Shown here one piece after another: positions 1 to 6,105 of a stretch of DNA of 13,546 nucleotides (position 1 is its first letter; the number at the start of each line of letters is the position of its first letter). The translations under genes and the position numbers were made by a program. The notes below the pieces were generated by a model. The model searched no databases. It saw nothing but the letters and a program-made list of their open reading frames with translations, and was not told the DNA's origin. The stretch comes from an uncultured beta proteobacterium (GTDB lineage: Bacteria; Pseudomonadota; Gammaproteobacteria; Burkholderiales; Burkholderiaceae_C). Location: positions 1 through 13,546 of the forward strand of contig CAIXMC010000067.1 of the NCBI GenBank assembly GCA_903920405.1, given 5' to 3'.

Positions 1-66
1 CTCACGCCTGAAATGCTGGAGTTTGCAGCAGCCAAAATTGAGAGTTATCTGGGGGTTAATTTTTGA
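1..66 (+). CDS. C-terminal end of an unidentified protein (partial)
   Basis: The first reading frame is open from base 1 and ends at TGA 64-66, giving 21 residues that finish in ESYLGVNF. The start lies outside the window. I do not recognise the family. About 55 bases later the sequence switches abruptly to the vapC tail, so this gene lies just outside the duplicated cassette. It could equally be a chance open frame, as 22 codons are too few to judge. Confidence 0.35.
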   Translation, partial: LTPEMLEFAAAKIESYLGVNF

Positions 67-120
67 GAATGTGCAACTTTTTTGGGGAAGATTTATTTTC
101 AGACTATTGTTGACCCTATC

Positions 121-189
121 CTAATCACCTGTGATGCCCATTTTGAGGGTCTCCTAGGTGTGAACTACCAATCCAAAGCAATCGCCTGA
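121..189 (+). pseudogene. vapC 3' fragment (last 22 codons of a PIN toxin)
   Basis: The frame reads LITCDAHFEGLLGVNYQ and ends at TGA 187-189. It matches the C-terminus of the intact PIN toxin at 12549-12941 with two differences in 22 residues. It contains the last conserved PIN aspartate (TCD). Everything upstream of this point is unlike vapC: no start, no first acidic residues, no antitoxin gene. The fragment cannot make a nuclease. It is the left edge of a long direct repeat whose right copy starts at 12873, so it records a duplication or recombination breakpoint inside vapC. Sequence upstream of 121 stays in frame for a few codons but does not resemble the toxin. Confidence 0.85.
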
Positions 190-795
190 TAACCTATTTT
201 CACCCATGCCCCGCGACCCCCATACCCAACCCCTGTTCAGCCCCAAGCTGATAGCCAACCGTTTCCCAGCAAAAGAGCTGCCACCCACGCACCGCGAAGC
301 CATTCTTCAATGGATTGGCAGCCTCAAAACTGGGCTAAACAAGGAAAAGGAAGAATCCATCCGGCCAGCGTTTTTACAGCGCTTTTTTGTTGATCTGCTG
401 GGTTATCAATTGATGGGGGGACCGGTGTGGACGCTGCACCATGAAAAGGGCGCGGCCACAGGTTCTGCCGATGCGGCTTTGGGCACGTTTACAGGTGAGC
501 AGCGCCAGGTGGTAGCCCCGTTCGAGCTGAAAGGCCCCAAGACCAGCAACCTCGATGCCTTGATGTCCGGTCGTCACAAAAGCCCGGTGCAGCAAGCCTG
601 GGAATACGCCAATGACCTGCCGGGCAGCCAGTTTGTGCTGGTCAGCAATTGCGTTGAAATTCGCCTGTACGCGCTGGGCTATGGTCGGGCTGCTTACGAG
701 AGCTGGCAGATAGCCGAGCTGCTGCAACCTGAGCGCTACGCCAGTTTTATCGGGCTGCTTTGTGCCGCCAACCTGCTCTCTCACGCCACCCAGTC
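121..795 (+). repeat. Left copy of 12.75-kb-spaced direct repeat (vapC tail + R-M gene start)
   Basis: This stretch is closely related to 12873-13546: vapC codons to stop, a short spacer (18 versus 17 bases), the ATG, and at least 196 codons of the restriction-methylase gene. Comparing the two translations by eye gives about 16 differences in 196 residues. Many synonymous changes also separate the copies, so they are not a fresh duplication. The right limit is set only by the end of the window; the homology probably goes further. Confidence 0.9.
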
Positions 796-1864
796 GCTGC
801 TCAAAGACAACGCGGTGCAAGAGCGGGAAATTACCCAGGCGTTGTACTGCGATTACAAGGCGCTTCGTCAGGATTTGATTTTGGGTCTGCACCACCAAAA
901 CCCGACGGTTGTTTTTGCCGATTTGGTTCGCCATGCCCAAAAGTTAATTGACCGGCTTTTGTTCATTGCCTTTGCCGAAAGTCGCAACCTGTTGCCCAGA
1001 GGCTCGATTGCAAAGGCCGCCAGCCACATTGACCCCTACAACCCGCAGCCTCGCTGGGCGAACTTTGTGGCACTGTTCAAGGCGGTGGACAAAGGCAACC
1101 CCTACCTGAAAATCCCGTCCTACAACGGCGGCCTGTTTGCGCCGGATGCTGCGTTGGAGCAGTTAAAGGTCAGTGACACCCTGGTGAACAGTTTTCTCAA
1201 ACTGGCTGGCTATGACTATGCACAAGAGGTCAGTGTGACGGTGCTGGGGCGCATTTTTGAGCAAAGCATCAGCGATTTGGAACACATTGCCAGCCTGGGC
1301 GACATCAGCAGCTTTGCGCAGACTGTCCAAAGCACAACCAGCAGCAAAAAGGCAGTGCAGGGCAAACGCAAGCGTGATGGCGTGGTCTATACGCCCGACC
1401 ACATCACCCGATTTATCGTTGAACAAACGCTCACCCCCACTTTGCAAGCGCGCTTTGATCAACTTCATAAAGACTATTATTCTGATAGTGAACTATGCAC
1501 GTCTGACAAGCGTTTGCGGCCATTTATACCCTCATCGGTGTCGGCTGAAAATGTTGCCGAATATGGGTTCTGGCTGGCCTGGCAAGAGGTACTGACGCAT
1601 TTCAGGGTGTGCGACGTGGCCTGTGGATCGGGGGCTTTTTTGGTGGCAGCGTTTGATGTGTTCAAGGAGCAATACACCCATTTGATATCAGCCGAGCGTC
1701 ACTGTGCGACCGGCAAGAATTGGCTGAATAGATTCAGACTTCCTGATCCGCACCAAGCACAGGTAGCAAAAATGATGGAATCGAGAATGGCACCTTGTGG
1801 AAGCGGCATCCTGCCGCTTTTAGTTTGTCAATCGCCAAGATGGCGCTTCCCCGAACGCAGATGA
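206..1864 (+). pseudogene. Truncated type IIG restriction-methylase (nuclease domain and MTase motif I only)
   Basis: An intact family member would be a single-chain restriction endonuclease and adenine-N6 methyltransferase (Eco57I-like). The N-terminus has a PD-(D/E)xK-type nuclease: D89 in SADAALG and E107-x-K109 in FELKG. A helical linker follows, then DGVVYTPDHITRFI (about 391-404) at the start of the methylase, and motif I, CDVACGSGAFL (about 469-479). Family similarity stops around residue 490-500; the catalytic NPPY motif and target-recognition domain are absent. The last 60 or so codons run into inverted repeats, and the frame ends at TGA 1862-1864. The ATG at 206 is 17 bases after the vapC stop with no clear Shine-Dalgarno, so start by coupling is likely, as in the right copy. 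No internal stop precedes the break, so the loss may be recent. The product should lack methylation and sequence recognition. Confidence 0.85.
1799..1850. repeat. REP-like palindrome
   Basis: GGAAGCGGCATCCTGCC (1799-1815) pairs with GCCAAGATGGCGCTTCC (1834-1850), 14 of 17 positions, across an 18-base loop. The left arm also contains a smaller perfect hairpin, AGCGGC-ATCCT-GCCGCT. The GCGGC-ATC-TGCC character is typical of dispersed extragenic palindromes in proteobacteria. The palindrome at 11841-11885 has a similar start (GTAGGCGCGG against GTGGAAGCGG). Confidence 0.7.
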
Positions 1865-1937
1865 ATTTGATTCAAAAAGCCATCATCTGTAGAGCTGGTT
1901 TTGAGGATATTCAACTCAAATCCGCCTGCGTTCGGGG
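1849..1937. repeat. 89-bp inverted repeat with 22-base arms
   Basis: Arms at 1849-1870 and 1916-1937 match at 19 of 22 positions, including a perfect CCCCGAACGCAG / CTGCGTTCGGGG pair and an ATTTGA / TCAAAT pair. The 45-base middle adds a weaker CAAAAAGCC / GGTTTTG pairing. As RNA this would be a long hairpin on either strand. It lies 87 bases past the last gene of the leftward cluster and could help end transcription there, although no U-run follows. Confidence 0.65.
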
Positions 1938-2023
1938 CTTCAACAAAGTGCCATTGGGCATTCCACGCGGATCAGGAAATCTGAGATTGGTTGGCGTTTC
2001 TGAAATCATGGTGATATGTCGTA

Positions 2024-2503
2024 TCAGGAATCAGTGCCAAGTAAAATTGCAACAATTGAATCACCTGACGATACACGATCACCAGGCCGTTTTAGTAATT
2101 CTTTTACAAAACCAGAACAACTGCAATAAAATTCAAGTCCTTCTGCCTTGGACAATAGGTCACCTTTCTCAACAAACGCACCCTTTTCTATAAAACATTC
2201 TCCCAATACAATGGGGTACCTCCAGTTGATTGCCAGCTTTATTTCACGCAGGGATGTTTTATTGCCGTTTGAATATAATTCTGCAACAAGTCTGTTGATG
2301 CCATGGTTTGTTTTTTTGATTTTCTCTTTGAGATTGATATTCAATTTCTCAATCGTTGTTATTTTTTCTAATAGCTTATCCACTTCAAATTGCTTGTTCT
2401 GTAGGGTTTTTTGATGCTCTTTCAATGTATTTACAGAAGATTTAGCGAGGGTATTCAGGTAATCGACTGCATTTTTATTCAGAGTATGGTCAAGAAAATT
2501 CAT
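2024..2503 (-). CDS. Shared N-terminal coiled-coil module with C-terminal biotinyl/lipoyl-like domain
   Basis: 159 aa. It opens with MNFLDHTL...YLNTLAKSSV, the module also found at the start of the proteins encoded at 2743-3729 and 4292-4570. A charged coiled coil follows to about residue 70. Residues about 100-155 read like a biotinyl/lipoyl hammerhead: FVEKGDLLSK, then a short strand, CSGFVKELL, and PGDRVSSGDSIVAIL. The turn that carries the modified lysine in carrier proteins is LEFYCSCSG here, so no lysine is available and the domain is probably a binding or assembly fold rather than a cofactor carrier. The ATG at 2503 has AAGGAAA about 7 bases upstream. It is the last gene of the leftward cluster, 239 bases after the FGE-like gene. 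The domain call rests on pattern alone; function is unknown. Confidence 0.75.
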   Translation of the reverse strand: MNFLDHTLNKNAVDYLNTLAKSSVNTLKEHQKTLQNKQFEVDKLLEKITTIEKLNINLKEKIKKTNHGINRLVAELYSNGNKTSLREIKLAINWRYPIVLGECFIEKGAFVEKGDLLSKAEGLEFYCSCSGFVKELLKRPGDRVSSGDSIVAILLGTDS

Positions 2504-2703
2504 CTTTGATTTCCTTTTTTATCGAGTGTTGCCTGATAGTTGGTGAAAAATCAGCATCGCTGGCCTGCAACATTCATGCATTGATGCAAAAATGGTTGAA
2601 TCTGTTAATAATAATGATAGCAACCTACGCTTATTCCAAGCGGGATGGAGGCCATTTTGATGAATAAAACCGCTTCAAGAGGGCCGCTGGATGTTTCTAA
2701 CAA

Positions 2704-2723
2704 GTAACCAGGGAACTGGTAAC
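2704..2723 (-). terminator. Small hairpin after the FGE-like gene (weak terminator or processing site)
   Basis: GTAACCAG (2704-2711) faces CTGGTAAC (2716-2723) across GGAA, with one A-A mismatch. It lies about 20 bases after the stop of the FGE-like gene in the direction of transcription. No U-run follows, so it is at most a weak stop. The rest of 2504-2742 shows no gene that I can support. Confidence 0.3.
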
Positions 2724-2742
2724 AACGTATAGAAGAGAAGAT

Positions 2743-3729
2743 TCAAGGAGTAAGCAGAGTTTGTGCCAGACGCAAACCGATATTGCCAAAGCGGTTATCA
2801 GTGCTGTCACTGCCGCGAAAGGCCAAACGCAAACTTGCAGGCGTGTCGAGCCAGGAGCCACCCCGAAGTACCCTTTTTTTGTAATTGCCTCGACTCGTCC
2901 AGGCACTTCCGTCGGTCGCTGCTCCGTTGTAGTCGTTGTGCTTGATGTCTTGCACCCATTCCCAGACATTACCGTGTACATCAAAGAGTCCAAAGTCATT
3001 GGCCTGTTTCTGGGCGACGGGATGGGGACGGGAACCACTGTTGTCTCTGTACCAGGCGTATTGACCCAGTTGTTTTTCCTCATTGCCAAAACACCACTTG
3101 CCGGCAGTCCCTGCCCGGGCTGCGTATTCCCATTCGGCCTCGCTTGGCAAGCGATAGGTATTGCCGGTTTTACTGTTGAGCTTCTGGATAAATTGCTCAA
3201 CCTCAAGCCAACTGACATTTTCTACCGGACAGTCATCGCCATCCTCCTTGAAATGACTTGGGTTGCTGCCCATCACGGCCTGCCATTGCTTTTGCGTGAC
3301 GGGAGTCTTGCCCATTGCAAAACTGCTGACTTTGACGGTATGAGGGGGCTTTGCATCCTCGAAGTCGTTGCTGCCCATCGTAAAGCTGCCTGCTGGTATC
3401 ACCACCAATTCCGGACAAATGGCCGCCCACAATAGCTTGTCATAGTTTTTTTCCAATATCTCTAAATTTTTCTCGACAGCTTGAATATTACCTTCCAGAG
3501 CAGTGATTCTATTTAATAAAACATGATTCTGCTTCAGACTATTTTCCAGTAATTTTGTTTGCCCTGTCAAATTTTCTGTCAGCATGGCCACCTGATTTAC
3601 AAAATCAGGAACTTTAGCTTGAGTTTTTTCCAGCAAATTATTTTGCTCAGCCAGTTTGACTGATAAAAGAGCCAATACATCGAGATAACCTTTAGAAATC
3701 TCAGGCAGGGTGTAATCCAGAAAATGCAT
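2743..3729 (-). CDS. Shared N-terminal coiled-coil module with FGE-sulfatase (SUMF1-like) domain
   Basis: 328 aa. Residues 1-100 are the shared module (MHFLDYTLPE..YLDVLALLSVK.AEQN) and a coiled coil. Residues about 107-324 are a full formylglycine-generating-enzyme-type domain: VVIPAGSFTMGS, KTPVTQKQWQAVMG, CPVENVSWLE, YRLPSEAEWEYAARAG, FGLFDVHGNVWEW and VLRGGSW. True FGE has two active-site cysteines just after RGGS; here that stretch is LDTPASLRLAFR with D295 and L300 at those places, so oxidase activity is unlikely. Such domains often serve as C-lectin-like binding units in conflict-system proteins. The ATG at 3729 follows AAAAAGGTAACAC, the same leader as the gene at 4570. Its 5' flank also keeps a remnant like the end of the third GTPase gene (3730-3780). 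Confidence 0.9.
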   Translation of the reverse strand: MHFLDYTLPEISKGYLDVLALLSVKLAEQNNLLEKTQAKVPDFVNQVAMLTENLTGQTKLLENSLKQNHVLLNRITALEGNIQAVEKNLEILEKNYDKLLWAAICPELVVIPAGSFTMGSNDFEDAKPPHTVKVSSFAMGKTPVTQKQWQAVMGSNPSHFKEDGDDCPVENVSWLEVEQFIQKLNSKTGNTYRLPSEAEWEYAARAGTAGKWCFGNEEKQLGQYAWYRDNSGSRPHPVAQKQANDFGLFDVHGNVWEWVQDIKHNDYNGAATDGSAWTSRGNYKKRVLRGGSWLDTPASLRLAFRGSDSTDNRFGNIGLRLAQTLLTP

Positions 3730-3780
3730 GTGTTACCTTTTTAGAAAATGCTGTCAAATCAATCGCGTAGTCATTGAACA
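3730..3780 (-). other. Relic similar to the 3' end of the third GTPase gene
   Basis: Read leftward, this stretch carries a frame containing NDYAIDLTAFSKK followed by AAGGTAACACATG. The end of the GTPase gene just before 4570 reads DDYAIHSAATSER followed by AAGGTAAAAACATG. Aligning the two flanks by eye gives about 24 matches in 33 bases through the coding part, plus the shared ribosome-binding leader. This suggests the FGE-like gene arose by copying an adaptor gene together with the tail of the GTPase gene. The remaining bases to 3863 show nothing I recognise. Confidence 0.5.
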
Positions 3781-3863
3781 AAAGCCAGAGCTTGCAGTCA
3801 GACTGGAGGGGGTTTTGGAATGGATGGCAAGAAATCATTGTTGTGAACCACAAGCCAAAAACG

Positions 3864-4220
3864 TCATGACTGACTGGTGCGCACCAAACGCACTGCCAAT
3901 CTTTGGGTGCGTAGGTAGTGGGTGCTTTTACCATTTTGAAAAAATACACCCCAAGCATCAGTCGAACCGAACTCGGTTGACGACCAAAACCATGTTTCAG
4001 AGTCAGGAAATACTTCTTCGGAAATATTTGGATGAATATCCCTCAAAATCAGCGTTTTGAGTTGCTCAACCGTCGGTAATCGCCAGTGACAAAATTCTGC
4101 AAATGATATGCGGTTAAAGCGATTCATGGCATCTTGCCAAGTGTATTGACCACACTCTCGTTCACATTTCCACATTAACCCGGTTTTTGGGTCGGTGATC
4201 GTTCCATTGCCATTGTCCAA
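3864..4220 (-). CDS. DUF1566 (Lcl C-terminal-like) domain, downstream half of a frameshifted adaptor gene
   Basis: The frame gives a classic DUF1566 domain: YLDNGNGTITDPKTGLMWKC, YTWQDAMNRFN, CHWRLPTVEQLKTL, then ETWFWSSTEF and AVRLVR near the end. No ATG or GTG exists in frame; the only possible start is TTG 4220, which lies inside the opening motif and has no Shine-Dalgarno. The frame is open upstream to 4310, across the end of the coiled-coil frame at 4292-4570. A -1 shift at the A-run (4307-4310) would join the two into one protein of about 235 aa with the same build as the FGE-like neighbour. I think it is the second half of that gene, split by a real mutation, a sequencing error or programmed slippage. 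DUF1566 is a probable lectin- or adhesin-like binding domain without known catalysis. Confidence 0.7.
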   Translation of the reverse strand: MDNGNGTITDPKTGLMWKCERECGQYTWQDAMNRFNRISFAEFCHWRLPTVEQLKTLILRDIHPNISEEVFPDSETWFWSSTEFGSTDAWGVFFQNGKSTHYLRTQRLAVRLVRTSQS

Positions 4221-4291
4221 ATAACCGTATTTAAGCTGCCAAACTTTGCTGCCTCTTGTATCACTCCGTTCTAAAAACTTATTTTGATTTT

Positions 4292-4570
4292 CTACGACAG
4301 TTCTACTTTTCTATCCAACCACGCCGCGTTCTTTTCCAGTTTTACCAACTTATTCTCTAAAACATCAATTTGCATCTGGCATTTTTTCATCAGATTGGCT
4401 TGTTCTGCCGAATGGGTGGACAATGCTGCGATTTGACTGGCCTGAAAAAGATTTTGCGCTTTTGTTTTTTCCATCAAATCATTTTGTTCCGCCTGCTTGA
4501 CGGATAACTGCGCCAATGCATCCAGATAATGTTGCGCTGCGTCAGGCAAGGTATGGTCTAAAAAATTCAT
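4292..4570 (-). CDS. Shared N-terminal coiled-coil module, upstream half of a frameshifted adaptor gene
   Basis: 92 aa as read: MNFLDHTLPD..HYLDALAQLSVKQAEQN, then coiled coil to about residue 85, ending at TAG 4292-4294. It is the clearest copy of the module shared with the genes starting at 3729 and 2503, and unlike them it has no C-terminal domain in frame. Bases 4307-4310 (AAAA on this strand) lie five codons before the stop; slipping back one base there enters the DUF1566 frame. The ATG at 4570 has AAAGG about 6 bases upstream and comes 4 bases after the stop of the third GTPase gene, which implies tight coupling. An upstream in-frame start at 4621 would overlap the GTPase gene and lack the module's conserved beginning, so I reject it. 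Confidence 0.8.
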   Translation of the reverse strand: MNFLDHTLPDAAQHYLDALAQLSVKQAEQNDLMEKTKAQNLFQASQIAALSTHSAEQANLMKKCQMQIDVLENKLVKLEKNAAWLDRKVELS

Positions 4571-4574
4571 GTTT

Positions 4575-6086
4575 TTACCTTTCAGAAGTGGCTGCCGAAT
4601 GAATGGCATAGTCATCCGCATAACGGGATTGCAATAACGAGAGTGTCATCAGTGTGGCAATCACTTTTTCGGCTAGGGGTTCGTTGATCACTTGCTGTGC
4701 TGTCTCGACCAACGCCGTAAAGCTGTTGTCCACGGCGGCTAGGGCTTGCTTGTAGGCTGGCGCAAGTTTGGCATCGAAGTGTGCAGGTAGATCTTCCGTT
4801 TTGGGGGTCAGATCGCCGATCGCCTGTTCGGCTTGTTTGAAAAACGCCTTGACCGGCTCCAGGGCTTGCCTGCAATTGGCCAGCCAGTAATGTTTCCACC
4901 AGGCCGATAGCGGATGTTCTGCCGGCAGGTCTTGCGGGGCTTTGGACATAAAACTGGCCAAATCAGTCGCACTGCACCCCAGTTGGTACAACCAGGTATC
5001 TCGCACTTTCTGCACCATGCCCTTCGTATCCAGACCGCGCAGGCGGTGGATGTTCATGCCGCCCACAAATTCATCGCCCTTGCGTGCGCGCCCCAGCAGT
5101 TGACGTGCTTGCACCAGCATCGCTTGGGTGTGGGCTACCGGCGGGCCAACATTCCATTCCTTTGGCCACTGCCGCAAGGCCGACAGCCAAGGGTCGGCTA
5201 CCTTGTCTTTGTGCCCCAGGGGCAACAGCAGTGCCTGCCAGAAATCGTCTCGAAAAGTCTGAAGTGCCTGCATTTTCATTGTGCCGAAATCAACGCAAAA
5301 CAGGTTTAGATTCAGTTCATCGGCAGCACGATCCAGTTTTTCCCACTGAGCCAACACCAGTGTTAGTGCGATGTTTTCCATACGTGGGGCATCTTTGGCG
5401 GGGCAGTGGGTAACGATAAACAGCAGTGTCGGTTCTTCGAGAAAATCAGCATTGGCGAGTGCATCAAGAAATTCAAGCAGACGGGCTGCATTTATTTCAC
5501 TTTGCAGCCGGGTGACATTCGTCACATAGACAAGCGCCAGGTTGTGGTGGCCGGCCATGATCTGCGTGGCATCACTCTCGGCCAGCACATCATCGCCCGA
5601 ATTCCAGCCCGGCGTGTCAATCAGAAACAGGCGTTTCGGGCTGGCATCATCGCTAAAGCCATCGCCAGAAGGCAGGATCAGCCGTGGTTCAGGCAGAGTC
5701 AGTCGCAGGCGGTGCAGCAGCGGGTTGTAGGCTGTCAGTGCATCACGCTCTGGGAAATCGGTCAGTATCTTGAGCGTTACTGCCGGGGTGTAATCCTGTT
5801 CGCGTGCTATCAGTGTCAAGACGGGCACCTCGCCGTGGGTGATTTCGAGTTGCAGCCGGGTTTGCCGCTCCAGCGAACTCACCGGAAACAGTGCGGGCGG
5901 AATCAGTTCGCCCAACAGCTCGCGCAGCAGCCGCGTTTTGCCAGCAGAAAACTCGCCAATCACACGCGCAGTCAGCACGCCATCACTGAGGGTTGTGGTG
6001 CGCTCCATCTGGTCGGCAAAAGCTTGCAAGGCTTTTTCTACGGTTTGAGAGCGGGGAAATTGGCTAGGGTTGGATGGGGTGTGCAT
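4575..6086 (-). CDS. Third GTPase, dynamin/GTPase-superfamily-like, 503 aa
   Basis: The P-loop is GEFSAGKT (44-51) and the G3 motif is LIDTPGWNS (155-163). No standard G4 (N/T-K-x-D) is visible; the expected place reads VTHCPAKD (about 225-232). The C-terminal half is helical (repeated AxxQAL-type helices to the end), without a clear membrane segment. GEFSxGK is shared with the larger GTPase at 9076-11391, which suggests common descent or partnership. I chose ATG 6086: it sits 19 bases after the previous stop with GGAT just upstream, while the longer frame from 6176 would overlap that gene by 71 bases. The gene is followed 4 bases later by the first adaptor gene. A role as regulatory or heteromeric partner of the two larger GTPases is inference. 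Confidence 0.85.
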   Translation of the reverse strand: MHTPSNPSQFPRSQTVEKALQAFADQMERTTTLSDGVLTARVIGEFSAGKTRLLRELLGELIPPALFPVSSLERQTRLQLEITHGEVPVLTLIAREQDYTPAVTLKILTDFPERDALTAYNPLLHRLRLTLPEPRLILPSGDGFSDDASPKRLFLIDTPGWNSGDDVLAESDATQIMAGHHNLALVYVTNVTRLQSEINAARLLEFLDALANADFLEEPTLLFIVTHCPAKDAPRMENIALTLVLAQWEKLDRAADELNLNLFCVDFGTMKMQALQTFRDDFWQALLLPLGHKDKVADPWLSALRQWPKEWNVGPPVAHTQAMLVQARQLLGRARKGDEFVGGMNIHRLRGLDTKGMVQKVRDTWLYQLGCSATDLASFMSKAPQDLPAEHPLSAWWKHYWLANCRQALEPVKAFFKQAEQAIGDLTPKTEDLPAHFDAKLAPAYKQALAAVDNSFTALVETAQQVINEPLAEKVIATLMTLSLLQSRYADDYAIHSAATSER

Positions 6087-6105
6087 AGGGATCCATTCAA
6101 GATTT

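Larger units (their letters stand above)
1734..1984. repeat. Nested inverted-repeat element, possible MITE
   Basis: The outer arms are TCAGACTTCCTGATCCGC (1734-1751) and its inverted partner at 1967-1984, matching 17 of 18. Between them lie two further palindromes (1799-1850 and 1849-1937). The block is about 250 bp, contains no credible gene, and sits where the restriction-methylase frame loses family similarity. A small non-autonomous transposable element or a cluster of REP units would both fit. I see no target-site duplication. Confidence 0.6.

Noticed and set aside
374..940. 188-codon leftward open frame, repeated at 13125-13478
   Set aside because: It recurs in both copies only because the restriction-methylase coding sequence is duplicated; it is the antisense shadow.
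1734..1984. CRISPR array
   Set aside because: The repeats are inverted, unequal and not regularly spaced; no direct repeat-spacer pattern exists anywhere in the window.
1795..2193. 132-codon rightward frame across the inverted repeats
   Set aside because: It reads through palindromes and into the antisense strand of the adaptor gene; no support.
2761..3435. 224-codon rightward open frame and a 173-codon leftward one at 2697-3218
   Set aside because: Both are in other frames of the FGE-like gene, which has full family motifs.
2743..4220. Diversity-generating retroelement suggested by FGE/DUF1566 (C-lectin-like) domains
   Set aside because: No reverse transcriptase gene and no template/variable repeat pair is visible in the window.
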